Shown here: positions 35,877 to 44,810 of the stretch, in pieces
How positions within the stretch are numbered: the first letter of the stretch is position 1
How the letters are laid out: each line of letters opens with the position of its first letter
Source: Methylobacterium sp. J-078
GTDB taxonomy: Bacteria; Pseudomonadota; Alphaproteobacteria; Rhizobiales; Beijerinckiaceae
Reading direction: 5' to 3'
Assembly (NCBI RefSeq): GCF_022829285.1
Contig: NZ_JAKSYI010000069.1
Coordinates: forward strand, 124,001 to 188,000
Length of the DNA stretch: 64,000 nt
Program-made: the position numbers and the translations under genes
Notes under the pieces: generated by a model
The model's database searches: none
What the model was told of the DNA's origin: nothing
Seen by the model: only the letters and a program-made list of their open reading frames with translations

Positions 35877-37904
35877 GTGTCCGACCGTATCGTGTTCGCC
35901 TGTTCCTGCGAGAGGACGATGCCGCTCGATGCCGAAATCATCGGGCGCGGCTGCGGGGGCCGGCTGAAGACCGCCGACCAGCTCTGCGGGCGAGAACTGG
36001 ACCGGGTCCGCGAAGCCCTCGGCACCGGCGCGTCGGTCACGATCTCCTGCACCTTGCAGGCCCCGCTCTTCGACGAGGTCGCCGCCGAACTCGGGGCCGA
36101 GGACCGGGTCAGCTACGCCAAGATCCGCGAGACCGCCGGCTGGTCGAGCCAAGCCAAGGCCGCCGGCCCGAAGATGGCGGCCCTCCTCGCCGCCTGCGCG
36201 GAACCGCTGCCGGATGCCGCCACGGTGGCGATCGAGAGCCGGGGCGTGGCGCTAATCTACGGCCGCGACGCCGCAGCCATCGAGGCCGGGCGGCGCCTCG
36301 CCGAGCACCTCGACGTGACCGTGCTGCTCACCCGGCCCGAGGCGGTGGAGCCGCCCCAGCGCAATGACTTCCCCGTGGTGCGAGGCACCATCGCGGGCGC
36401 GAAGGGCCGCCTCGGGGCCTTCGACCTGCGCATCGACGATTACGCGCTGCCCGCGCCGTCCTCGCGCACCCACCTGGAATTCGGCCCCGGCCGCAGCGGC
36501 GCCACCTCCACCTGCGACATCCTCATCGATCTGACCGGCGGCACGGCCCTGTTCCCGGCGCACGAGGTCCGGCTCGGCTACCTGCGCGCCGATCCGCGCG
36601 ACCCGGCCGCCGTCGAGCGGGTGATCGGCCGGGCCTCCCACCTCGTCGGCACCTTCGACAAGACGCGCTTCGTCGACTTCCACGCCGACCTCTGCGCCCA
36701 TTCCCGCTCGCGGATCACCGGCTGTACCCGCTGCCTCGAGGTCTGCCCCACCGGCGCCATCGCGCCGGCCGGCGACACTGTGGCGATCGATCCCTACATC
36801 TGCGCCGGCTGCGGCAACTGTGCCTCCGTCTGTCCGACCGGAGCGGCGGCCTACGCGCTGCCCCCGGCCGACGCCCTGATGCGGCGCCTGCGCACCCTGA
36901 TGCTCGCCTACGGCGCGGCCGGGGGCCGCGCGCCCACGGTGCTGTTCCACGACGGCGAGCACGGTGAACCGCTGATCGACGCGCTGGCCCGCCACGGCGA
37001 CGGCCTGCCCGCCGACGTGCTGCCGGTGCGCGTCAACGAGATCACCCAACTCGGGCCCGAGACCTTCGCGGCGCTCCTCGCCTACGGGGCGACCGGCGTC
37101 CGCATCCTGGCGCGCGCCCGGCCGAAGCACGACCTCGTGAGCCTGCACCGGGTCGTGGCCTTGGGCGACGTCCTGGCCCAGGGTCTCGGCTATGGCGGCC
37201 CGGCCGGCGCCCCGGTGGTGTCGATCATCGAGACCGACGACCCGGACGCCCTGGCGGCAGCCCTGTCCGAGGCCGCGCCCGGAACACCCGCCCGGGCGCC
37301 CGCCCGGTTCATGCCGGTGGGGCCTAAGCGCGAGGTGCTGCGCTTCGCCTTCAACGAGATGCACGCGGCGGCCCCCGTACCTGTGCCCCGGATCGCCCTG
37401 GCTGCCGGCGCGCCGTTCGGCGGACTGAACTTCCGCACCGAGGATTGCACGCTCTGCCTCGCCTGCGTCGGCGCCTGCCCGACCCATGCGCTCTCGGACA
37501 GCGCGGAGCGGCCCTTCCTCGGCTTCGAGGAGAGCCTCTGCGTCCAGTGCGGCCTCTGTGCCAACACCTGTCCGGAGAACGTCATCGACCTGATGCCCGG
37601 CGTCGACTTCGAGGCCTGGAAGGCGCCGCGCCGGGTGGTGAAGGAGGAAGAGCCCTTCGCCTGCATCACCTGCGCGAAGCCCTTCGGCACCCGCAGCACC
37701 ATCGAGCGCGTGGTCGAGAAGCTGCGTGACCGGCACTGGATGTTCACGGGTCCGGCCGGCGAGGCTCGCGTCCGCGCCCTGATGATGTGCGAGGATTGCC
37801 GCGTCGAGGTCGCGGTGAACCAGGGCTTCGATCCGCACGCCGGCCCCGCCCGCGACAAGCCCCGCACGACGGAGGATTACCTGCGCGAGCGCGGTCCGCA
37901 GTGA
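35877..37904 (+). CDS. Large multi-cluster 4Fe-4S protein of the formate dehydrogenase cluster
   Basis: A 675-residue protein from GTG 35877. Near residues 280-330 is a two-cluster ferredoxin module (CTRCLEVCPTGAI, CAGCGNCASVCPTGAA), and near 525-570 a second one (CTLCLACVGACPTH, CVQCGLCANTCPEN). Extra cysteines sit at both ends (ACSCERTMP near 8; CITCAKPFG and MMCEDCRVE near the C-terminus). The middle has an NAD-independent HdrA/HycB-like mixed region. It likely carries electrons between formate metabolism and an unknown partner in the cytoplasm; the partner is inferred. No Tat or Sec signal is visible. Confidence 0.85.
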   Translation: MSDRIVFACSCERTMPLDAEIIGRGCGGRLKTADQLCGRELDRVREALGTGASVTISCTLQAPLFDEVAAELGAEDRVSYAKIRETAGWSSQAKAAGPKMAALLAACAEPLPDAATVAIESRGVALIYGRDAAAIEAGRRLAEHLDVTVLLTRPEAVEPPQRNDFPVVRGTIAGAKGRLGAFDLRIDDYALPAPSSRTHLEFGPGRSGATSTCDILIDLTGGTALFPAHEVRLGYLRADPRDPAAVERVIGRASHLVGTFDKTRFVDFHADLCAHSRSRITGCTRCLEVCPTGAIAPAGDTVAIDPYICAGCGNCASVCPTGAAAYALPPADALMRRLRTLMLAYGAAGGRAPTVLFHDGEHGEPLIDALARHGDGLPADVLPVRVNEITQLGPETFAALLAYGATGVRILARARPKHDLVSLHRVVALGDVLAQGLGYGGPAGAPVVSIIETDDPDALAAALSEAAPGTPARAPARFMPVGPKREVLRFAFNEMHAAAPVPVPRIALAAGAPFGGLNFRTEDCTLCLACVGACPTHALSDSAERPFLGFEESLCVQCGLCANTCPENVIDLMPGVDFEAWKAPRRVVKEEEPFACITCAKPFGTRSTIERVVEKLRDRHWMFTGPAGEARVRALMMCEDCRVEVAVNQGFDPHAGPARDKPRTTEDYLRERGPQ

Positions 37905-37920
37905 GGCGACCGCACCGCGC

Positions 37921-38427
37921 ATGATCGGTGTCCCGCACTGGCGGAGCATGCGGTCGGAGGACCTGCCCGCCATTCACCACCTCGCCAGGGCGCTGTTCCC
38001 CGACCATCCGGAAGACGTCGCGCGCTTCGCCGAGCGGCTGGCGCTCGGGGGCGACCTCTGCCTGACCCTGGCGGGCGCGGAGGGTGACATCTCCGGCTAC
38101 GCGATCGCCTATCCGTGGCCCCTCGGCCGAATTCCTTCCCTGAACCGGCCCCTCGATGGGCTGCGGGGGGCGGGAGATGCGATCTACCTGCACGATCTCG
38201 GGGTTCATCCCGACCGGTCCGGCGCCGGGCACGCGCGCGCCGGCCTCGCACTGCTTGTCGGGCGGTCGCGCATGATGGGCATGGGCGCCATCGCCCTCGT
38301 GGCGGTGAACGCGTCGGCGGATTTCTGGCGGGCGCGGGGTTTCACGAACGCCGATGTCGACCCGGCCCTGGCGGAAAAGCTCGCGAGCTACGGGGCCGAC
38401 GCCCGCTACATGGTGATGCCGGTCTGA
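37921..38427 (+). CDS. GNAT family N-acetyltransferase
   Basis: A 168-residue GCN5-type acyltransferase. The N-terminal MRSEDLPAIHHLARALFPDH, the strand IYLHDLGVHPD and the acetyl-CoA loop (RSGAGHARAGLALL, a variant of Q/R-x-x-G-x-G/A) are visible, with NASADFWRARGF at the end. The substrate is unknown. It begins 16 bases after the 4Fe-4S protein gene and is probably co-transcribed. Confidence 0.82.
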   Translation: MIGVPHWRSMRSEDLPAIHHLARALFPDHPEDVARFAERLALGGDLCLTLAGAEGDISGYAIAYPWPLGRIPSLNRPLDGLRGAGDAIYLHDLGVHPDRSGAGHARAGLALLVGRSRMMGMGAIALVAVNASADFWRARGFTNADVDPALAEKLASYGADARYMVMPV

Positions 38428-38433
38428 CGCGCC

Positions 38434-39732
38434 TCAGGGTGTCGCCGTCGCCCGCTCCAGGAACCGGACCAGGGCCTCGCGGTCCTCGGCGCTGGTAATG
38501 GTTTGCTCCGGCATCCGGGTGCCGGGCGTGTACCGCGCGGGGCCGACCTCGAACAGCTGCGCGATGGTGCGCGCGTCCCAGATGATGTCCATGCCCTTGA
38601 GGGCGTCCGAGTAGCGGTAGTCCGGCGCCGTGGCGATGCGTCGGCCGATGATGCCTGCGAGCGACGGGCCGGCGCGAGGGCCATCCTCTGGGCGCAGGGC
38701 GTGGCAGGCGACGCAGGCGCGGAAGACCTCCGCACCCCGGTCGCCGTGATAGGCCGCCAGGGCATCGGCGGGACGCGGCATCGCCAGGGGGCCGATCGGC
38801 GCGCCGGTTCGTGCGTCCCAGCGCCGGATCAGGCGATCGCCGCCGCCGGTCAGGAGTTCGCCTCCGTCCGGACGCCACGCGACGGACCAGACCGGCAGGC
38901 CGGGCCCGACGAGGCGGCTCAGGATCGTGCGCGCCGCGCGGTCGATCACCGCCACGGCGCCTCCGGCCGTGGCGGCCGCGATGCGGGTACCGTCGGGAGA
39001 GGGCGCGAGCGCGATGACTGGGTTCGGGCCGACATCGATCTCCGCCCGCACGCGGCCATCGGGCCGCAGCAGCCGGACGACGGCATCGCCCCCCGCCGCC
39101 GCGATCTCGCCGTCCTGCATCACCGCCAGGGCGTTCAGGATTGTGGGCAGGGTGAACACGACGGGGACGGCTCCGGCATCATCCGCTAACGGCCAGATTC
39201 GCACGGTGGCGTCGTAGCCTGCCGAGACCGGGCGCCCGTCTGGCAGGAAAGCCACGGCGTTGACGTTGCCGTGGTGCCCCGCGAGGACCCGCGCAGGACC
39301 GCCCGACAGGGCGCGGATGCGGACCGTGCCGTCCCACGAGGACGAGGCGAGGGCGAGGCCGTCCGGTGCCAGCGCCAGGGCCGAGACCGGACCGGCATGC
39401 TCGGAAAAGACCCGCTCCGGCTCCGCCTGGCCGGCGCGCCAGAGGGCGATGCGGCCATCCTCCGAAGCGGTGGCGAAGCGGCCATCGGGGAGGGCGGCCA
39501 CCGCGTTCACCGCTCCGTCGTGGAAGCGCAGCACCGTCAGGGCCGTGCCGGTCTCGATGCCCCACAGGATCGCGGCCTGATCGAAGCCACCGGAGATCGC
39601 GAGCGTACCGCCCGGCGCCACGGCGAGCGCGCGCACGGGGCCGCCATGCCCTCGCATCTGCGCGTCGGCGGAGGCGCCGAGGCCGAGCAGGATCGCGATG
39701 CCGACGATCGGCAGCCACTGTCTCGCGGACAT
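38434..39732 (-). CDS. Exported WD40 beta-propeller fused to a c-type cytochrome
   Basis: A 432-residue protein. A signal peptide (1-24, ending ADA) is followed by about seven WD40-like repeats, each with a GH...PDG...SGS.D..V.iW pattern (e.g. HAGPVSALALAPDG, SSSWDGTVRI). The last about 95 residues are a cytochrome c domain with the haem site CVACH and the axial Met in PGTRMPEQ. The protein should be periplasmic. Placement within the FDH island suggests a scaffold or electron acceptor for the exported FDH (inference). Met at 39732 begins right at the signal peptide. Confidence 0.83.
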   Translation of the reverse strand: MSARQWLPIVGIAILLGLGASADAQMRGHGGPVRALAVAPGGTLAISGGFDQAAILWGIETGTALTVLRFHDGAVNAVAALPDGRFATASEDGRIALWRAGQAEPERVFSEHAGPVSALALAPDGLALASSSWDGTVRIRALSGGPARVLAGHHGNVNAVAFLPDGRPVSAGYDATVRIWPLADDAGAVPVVFTLPTILNALAVMQDGEIAAAGGDAVVRLLRPDGRVRAEIDVGPNPVIALAPSPDGTRIAAATAGGAVAVIDRAARTILSRLVGPGLPVWSVAWRPDGGELLTGGGDRLIRRWDARTGAPIGPLAMPRPADALAAYHGDRGAEVFRACVACHALRPEDGPRAGPSLAGIIGRRIATAPDYRYSDALKGMDIIWDARTIAQLFEVGPARYTPGTRMPEQTITSAEDREALVRFLERATATP

Positions 39733-39893
39733 CGAATCTCCCCGGCAGAACGCGTCCCACGCGGATCGTCCCGCGCGGGCGGACCCTAATCGATCCCCGG
39801 CGCGGGTGTCGCCCGGCCTCCGGCGAGACCCGGTGACGCGGCCGGCGGCGGAGGTGCTTGATCCCGGACCGGCGATGGCGCATCGCTCAGCGC

Positions 39894-41042
39894 ATGATCG
39901 TTCCTGCCCGCATCGCGGCCGAGAAACACGTTCCCGAGACCGGCCAGCGGCGCACGGCATCGGCGGCCCTGATCCCGCTCGCCGACGCAGTGGCCCTGCT
40001 GGTCGCTCCTCTCGCGCCCCTGGCGATCCGTACGGTCTCGCTTGGAGAAGCGGTCGGCCGGATCGCCGGGCGCGATATCCGCGCCGCGCGGGACGAGCCG
40101 CAGCACGCCATCGCGCTACGCGACGGCTGGGCGGTGCGGGCTGACGACGTTCTCGGGGCATCGCCCTACGCACCCGTGCTGCCGCCGCGCGCGCCCGCCT
40201 GGGTCGATGCCGGCTCGGCGATGCCAGGGGACATCGACGCGGTGCTGGCGTTCGAGGCGGTCGCGGGACGCGACGTCATCGACGATGCGGCGGCGGGCAC
40301 GGGCCTGCGAGCCGTTGGCGACGAGATCGGCACTGGCGACTGCCTGATCGCGGCGGGCACGCGGATCACGCCGCTCCATCGCCTCGCCCTCGAGGCGGCC
40401 GGCATCCCGGCGGTCCCGGTCCGCGTGCCCAACCTTCGGCTGGTCCTCGCCGCCGCGGTGGAGCGGGACACGCTGTCGCCGTTCATCGCCGCTTTGATCG
40501 AGGCGGAAGGCGCCATCGTGGCGGAGGTGGTGCGCGCCGTCGCCGACCCGGAGGCAATCGCGGACGCGCTCACGGCAGGCGCAGCCGACGCGACCTTGGT
40601 TCTCGGCGGCACCGGCTTCGGGCGAAACGATCACGGCGCGGCGGGCCTGGCCCGTGCGGGCAGCGTCGAGGCCCACGGCATCGCCCTGCGGCCCGGCGAG
40701 ACGGCGGGGTTCGGGCGCGTCGGCGAACGTCCGGTCCTGCTCCTCCCCGGCCGGCCGGACGCGGCCCTCGCGGCGTTCCTCGCCCTCGGGCGTCCGCTGA
40801 TCCGGGCTCTGACCGGCGCGAGCCCCCCGGTTTTCGCGCATGCGCCACTCCTGCGGAAGGTCAGCTCGACGATCGGTCTCAGCGAAATCGTCTTCGCGCG
40901 CCGCGAGGCCGACGGAGTGATGCCCCTCGGCGGGGCGGAGCTGCCCTTGGGCCGCCTCATCGCGGCCGATGCCGCGCTCCTCGTGGCACCGGACTCCGAG
41001 GGTCATCCCGCCGGGACCACGGTGGCGGTGCTGCCCCTATGA
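39894..41042 (+). CDS. Divergent MoeA-like molybdopterin-binding protein
   Basis: A 382-residue protein with the MoeA fold but weak motifs. ALRDGWAVRADDV replaces the usual DGYAV, GGTGFGRND replaces GG-S-G-D, and the STGDEL motif is absent. It retains the LPGRPDAALAAF segment. It may bind molybdopterin or bring the metal without full MoeA activity. ATG 39894 is used; a TTG at 39858 with GGAGG very close ahead is an alternative. The stop overlaps the next MoeA-like gene by 4 bases. Confidence 0.72.
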   Translation: MIVPARIAAEKHVPETGQRRTASAALIPLADAVALLVAPLAPLAIRTVSLGEAVGRIAGRDIRAARDEPQHAIALRDGWAVRADDVLGASPYAPVLPPRAPAWVDAGSAMPGDIDAVLAFEAVAGRDVIDDAAAGTGLRAVGDEIGTGDCLIAAGTRITPLHRLALEAAGIPAVPVRVPNLRLVLAAAVERDTLSPFIAALIEAEGAIVAEVVRAVADPEAIADALTAGAADATLVLGGTGFGRNDHGAAGLARAGSVEAHGIALRPGETAGFGRVGERPVLLLPGRPDAALAAFLALGRPLIRALTGASPPVFAHAPLLRKVSSTIGLSEIVFARREADGVMPLGGAELPLGRLIAADAALLVAPDSEGHPAGTTVAVLPL

Positions 41043-43009
41043 GCATCGCCGGGGACGATTTCGCCACGCGCCTCGCCCAGGCGGCGCGACAGGAGCAATT
41101 CCTCAACGTGGTCAGCCGCGAGGAGGCGCATGCCCGCTTCCGCGCGGCAGTACCGCACGTCGCCCTCGGTGACGAAACGATTCCGCTCGCCGAGGCCCTC
41201 GGCCGGGTGCTCGCCCACGACGTCGCCTCGCCCATCGACGTGCCGCCCTTCGACCGTGCCTTGGTCGACGGCTTCGCCCTGCGGGCCGCCGACACGGAAG
41301 GCGCCCGCGACGGCCAGCCCCGCGCGCTCACGCTGAACGCCGAGATCCTGGCCTGCGGCGTTGCCCCGGCGCTCACCGTGGCCGCCGGGACCGCAACGCC
41401 GATCGCCACCGGGGGCATGATCCCGCGCGGGGCCGATGCGGTCGTCATGGTGGAGCGCACCGAGTTCGACGCGCCGACCCGATCGGTCGAAATCGTCCAG
41501 GCAGCGCGGCCGGGACAGTTCATCGGCTATGCCGGGGCCGACATGGCGGCCGGCGAGACGGTGCTGCGCCGGGGCGTCCCCATCACGGCCCGCGAGATCG
41601 GTATGCTGGCCGCCTGCGGCCTCGACACGGTCGCGGTCGTGCGCCGCCCGCGCGTGGCTGTGCTCTCCACCGGCGACGAGCTCGCGCCCCCCGGCGCGGC
41701 CCTGCCTCCGGGTGCGATCTACGATTCCAATGGCCCGATCGTGTGCGCCTCGGTCACCGAGAATGGCGGCACTGCCATTCCCCTCGGCATCGTCCGCGAC
41801 GAGGAGGCCGCCCTCGAAACCGCTTTGCGCGCCGCGATCGCCGCGAGCGACCTCGTGGTGCTCTCCGGGGGCACCTCGAAGGGGGCGGGCGACGTCTCGC
41901 ACCGCATCCTCCAGCGCCTCGGCCAGCCTGGCATCCTCGTGCACGGCGTCGCCCTGAAGCCCGGCAAGCCCCTTTGCCTCGCGGTGGCGGACGGCACCCC
42001 GATCGTAGTGCTGCCAGGCTTTCCGACTTCGGCGATGTTCACCTTCCACGACGTGGTGGTGCCGCTGATCCGCGCCCTGGCGGGCCTGCCGCCGCGCGAG
42101 GAGACCCATGTGGCGGCGACACTGCCCCAGCGCGTCGCCTCCGAGCAGGGCCGCACCGAATTCGTGATGGCTTCCTTGGGAGAGACCGAGGCCGGCCTCG
42201 TCGCACTCCCGCTGCCCAAGGGCTCCGGCTCGGTCACCGCCTTCTCGCAGGCCGACGGCTTCTTTACGGTGCCGGCGGCACGCCCCGGCTTGGAGGCGGG
42301 CGAGACGGTCGCGGTGACGCGCCTCGGGGCAGGGGTGCGCCCGCCCGATCTCACCATCATCGGCAGCCACTGCGTCGGCCTCGACCGTGTCGTGGGGCGC
42401 CTGGCCGAGCGCGGCTACCGGGCCCGGACCCTCTGGGTCGGCTCCGCCGGAGGTCTCGCCGCCCTGGCACGGGGCGAATGCGACCTCGCCGCCATGCACC
42501 TCCTCGATCCCGAGACCGGCCGCTACAACGAGCCTTTCCTGAGGGAGGGCATGGCGCTGGCACCCGGCTGGGGCCGCCTCCAGGGCATCGTCCACCGCGC
42601 GGGCGATGCGCGCTTCGAGTGCCTGGACGTCGCCAAGGCGGTGGCCGCGGTCCTCGCCGATCCGGAGGCCGTGATGGTGAACCGCAACGCGGGCTCGGGA
42701 ACCCGGGCCCTGGTCGACGGTCTCCTCGCGGGGGCGCGGCCTCCGGGTTTCTTCAACCAGCCGCGCTCGCACAACGCCGTGGCGGCCGCGGTTGCCCAGG
42801 GCCGAGCGGATTGGGGTGTCGCCATCGCCACGGTGGCACGGGCCTACGGCCTCGGCTTCCTGCCACTCACCGACGAGCGCTACGATTTCGCGTACCGGAC
42901 CGCGGACCGGGAGCGCCCGGCCCTGGCCGCTTTCCTCGACCTCCTGGACGAGCCCGAGACCCGCCGGCTGCTCGCGGAGGCCGGCTTCGCGCCGGCGGGC
43001 AGCGCATGA
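41039..43009 (+). CDS. MoeA-type molybdopterin molybdotransferase fused to a periplasmic-binding-protein-like domain
   Basis: A 656-residue fusion. Residues about 30-420 are MoeA-like with intact motifs: PPFDRALVDGFALR, STGDELAPPG, LSGGTSKGAGDV and PGFPTSAMFTF. Residues about 430-650 form a PBP-like domain (IIGSHCVGLDRVVGRLAERG, NRNAGSGTRALVDGLL, NQPRSHNAVAAAVAQGRADWG) of the type in PF12727. That domain may sense a molybdopterin or oxyanion ligand. It overlaps mobB by 4 bases (ATGA). The combination is known in FDH-containing bacteria, but its role is unproven. Confidence 0.88.
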   Translation: MSIAGDDFATRLAQAARQEQFLNVVSREEAHARFRAAVPHVALGDETIPLAEALGRVLAHDVASPIDVPPFDRALVDGFALRAADTEGARDGQPRALTLNAEILACGVAPALTVAAGTATPIATGGMIPRGADAVVMVERTEFDAPTRSVEIVQAARPGQFIGYAGADMAAGETVLRRGVPITAREIGMLAACGLDTVAVVRRPRVAVLSTGDELAPPGAALPPGAIYDSNGPIVCASVTENGGTAIPLGIVRDEEAALETALRAAIAASDLVVLSGGTSKGAGDVSHRILQRLGQPGILVHGVALKPGKPLCLAVADGTPIVVLPGFPTSAMFTFHDVVVPLIRALAGLPPREETHVAATLPQRVASEQGRTEFVMASLGETEAGLVALPLPKGSGSVTAFSQADGFFTVPAARPGLEAGETVAVTRLGAGVRPPDLTIIGSHCVGLDRVVGRLAERGYRARTLWVGSAGGLAALARGECDLAAMHLLDPETGRYNEPFLREGMALAPGWGRLQGIVHRAGDARFECLDVAKAVAAVLADPEAVMVNRNAGSGTRALVDGLLAGARPPGFFNQPRSHNAVAAAVAQGRADWGVAIATVARAYGLGFLPLTDERYDFAYRTADRERPALAAFLDLLDEPETRRLLAEAGFAPAGSA

Positions 43010-43569
43010 ATCCAGCGCATCTCGACAATCCTGCCCGTGTCATCGGGCTCGCGGGCTGGAGCGGGGCGGGCAAGACGACCCTGCTGGCCCGGCTGATTCC
43101 GGCCCTGACCGCGCGCGGCCTGCGGGTCGCCACGGTCAAGCACGCGCACCACGCCTTCGACGTCGACCAGCCGGGCAAGGATTCCTACGTTCACCGGGCG
43201 GCGGGGGCGTGCGAAGTCATCGTCTCCTCGTCCCGACGCTGGGTCCAGATCCACGAGGTCGGTGACGAGGCGGAGGCGCGCCTGCCCGATCTCCTGCGTC
43301 GCCTCGCGCCGTGCGACCTCGTCGTTGTCGAGGGCTTCAAGCGCGAGGCGCATGCCAAGCTCGAGGTTCATCGCGTCGCCAACGGCAAGCCCCCGATGCA
43401 TCCGGACGATCCCCGCATCGTCGCGGTTGCGAGCGACCGGCCGCATCCGGATGCACGCGTCCCGGTGGTCGATCTCGACGCCGTCGATGTGATCGCCGAC
43501 CTCGTGCTGTCCCTGGCGGAGCCATTGGAGACGGCGCTGGCGCGCCTGGAGGGACGATGGCCCAGCTGA
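43006..43569 (+). CDS. mobB: Molybdopterin-guanine dinucleotide biosynthesis adaptor MobB
   Basis: A 187-residue GTP-binding protein. The P-loop is GWSGAGKTTLL near 18, followed by ATVKHAHHAFDVD and DSYVHRAAGA, both standard for MobB. It assists MobA in making the guanine dinucleotide form of the cofactor used by FDH. It is tightly overlapped on both sides (4 bases with the fusion gene, 13 with moeA). MobA itself is not in the window. Confidence 0.94.
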   Translation: MNPAHLDNPARVIGLAGWSGAGKTTLLARLIPALTARGLRVATVKHAHHAFDVDQPGKDSYVHRAAGACEVIVSSSRRWVQIHEVGDEAEARLPDLLRRLAPCDLVVVEGFKREAHAKLEVHRVANGKPPMHPDDPRIVAVASDRPHPDARVPVVDLDAVDVIADLVLSLAEPLETALARLEGRWPS

Positions 43570-44810
43570 CCGACGATTGCTTCGCCTTCGGCGGTGCGCT
43601 CATGCGCATCGAGGAGGCCGTGGCGCTGATCGGCGAACGCCTTCCCGTCCTGGCAGGCACCGAGTGGGTGTCCCTCGGGGACGCCGATGGACGCATCGCG
43701 GCCGAGGACGTGCCGGCGCTGCACGACGTGCCGCCCTTCGCCAATTCGGCGGTCGACGGCTACGCCGTGCGCCACGCCGCGCTGGTGGTGCAGGGCGAGA
43801 CGGCGCTGCCCGTGGTTGGACGGCTCGCAGCCGGGGCTTCCCCCGAAGGCCGTGAGGCACATGCGGGGGCGATCCGCATCTTCACGGGCGCGCCGATGCC
43901 GGCGGGGGCCGACACCGTCTTTATGCAGGAGGACGTCCGGCGCGAGGGCGCGATGGTCGTGCTGCCGGCCGGGCTGAAGCGCGGCGCGAATGCCCGCGCG
44001 GCCGGCGAGGACATCGCCGCGGGTGCGATGGCGATCCCCGCCGGGCGCCGCCTGCGGCCGCAGGACATCGCGCTCGCCGCCGCCGCCGGCCACGACCGGC
44101 TCCCGGTGCGCACGCGTCTGCGTGTCGCCCTGTTCTCCACGGGCGACGAGCTCACCGAACCCGGCCGCCCCCTCGAGCCCGGCGCGATCCATGATTCCAA
44201 CCGGGTGATGCTCGCGACGCTGCTAAACCGCTTCGGGGTCAGCGTCACCAACCTCGGCATCCTGCGCGACGAGCCGGCGGCCCTGGCCGACCGCATCGCC
44301 GCAGCCGCCGGCGACCACGACCTCATCCTGACCTCCGGCGGCGTCTCGACGGGCGAGGAGGACCACGTGAAGGCCGCCGTCGAAGCGCGGGGCTCGCTGA
44401 TGTTCTGGCGTCTGGCGATCAAGCCCGGGCGCCCCGTCGCCATGGGGCTCGTGGCGGGGACGCCCTTCGTGGGATTGCCGGGCAATCCGGGTGCCGCCTA
44501 CGTGACGCTGCTCTTCGTGGTGCGTCCGCTCCTCGCACGCCTCGGGGGAGCGAGCGCGGTGGCGCCCCTCGGCCAGCCGGTGCGGGCGGCGTTCGCCTAC
44601 AAGAAGAAGGCGGGGCGCCGGGAATTCGTCCGCGCCAGCGTCGCGCTTGCCGCCGACGCCGTGCTGGAAGCCTGGAAGTATCCCCGCGAGGGGGCCGGGG
44701 TGCTCAGCTCGTTGACCGAGAGCGACGGCCTCGTTGAACTCGCCGATGCGGTCACGGCGGTGGCACCGGGCGACATCCTGACCTTCTACCCGCACACCTC
44801 GCTCTGGTAG
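43557..44810 (+). CDS. moeA: Molybdopterin molybdotransferase MoeA
   Basis: A 417-residue canonical MoeA that inserts molybdate (or tungstate) into adenylated molybdopterin. Conserved motifs: PPFANSAVDGYAV, STGDELTEPGRPL, TSGGVSTGEEDHV and LPGNPGAAYVTL. The domain IV end (WKYPREGAGVLSSLTESDGLVEL) is complete. It is the third MoeA-like protein in a row and the only one with all motifs in canonical form. It overlaps the end of the convergent ModE-like gene by 25 bases. Confidence 0.94.
   Translation: MAQLTDDCFAFGGALMRIEEAVALIGERLPVLAGTEWVSLGDADGRIAAEDVPALHDVPPFANSAVDGYAVRHAALVVQGETALPVVGRLAAGASPEGREAHAGAIRIFTGAPMPAGADTVFMQEDVRREGAMVVLPAGLKRGANARAAGEDIAAGAMAIPAGRRLRPQDIALAAAAGHDRLPVRTRLRVALFSTGDELTEPGRPLEPGAIHDSNRVMLATLLNRFGVSVTNLGILRDEPAALADRIAAAAGDHDLILTSGGVSTGEEDHVKAAVEARGSLMFWRLAIKPGRPVAMGLVAGTPFVGLPGNPGAAYVTLLFVVRPLLARLGGASAVAPLGQPVRAAFAYKKKAGRREFVRASVALAADAVLEAWKYPREGAGVLSSLTESDGLVELADAVTAVAPGDILTFYPHTSLW

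Noticed and set aside
39858..39893. TTG 39858 as start of the first MoeA-like gene
   Set aside because: GGAGG is only 3-4 bases from it, which is too close for efficient initiation, and the added residues are not MoeA-like. It is kept as an alternative only.
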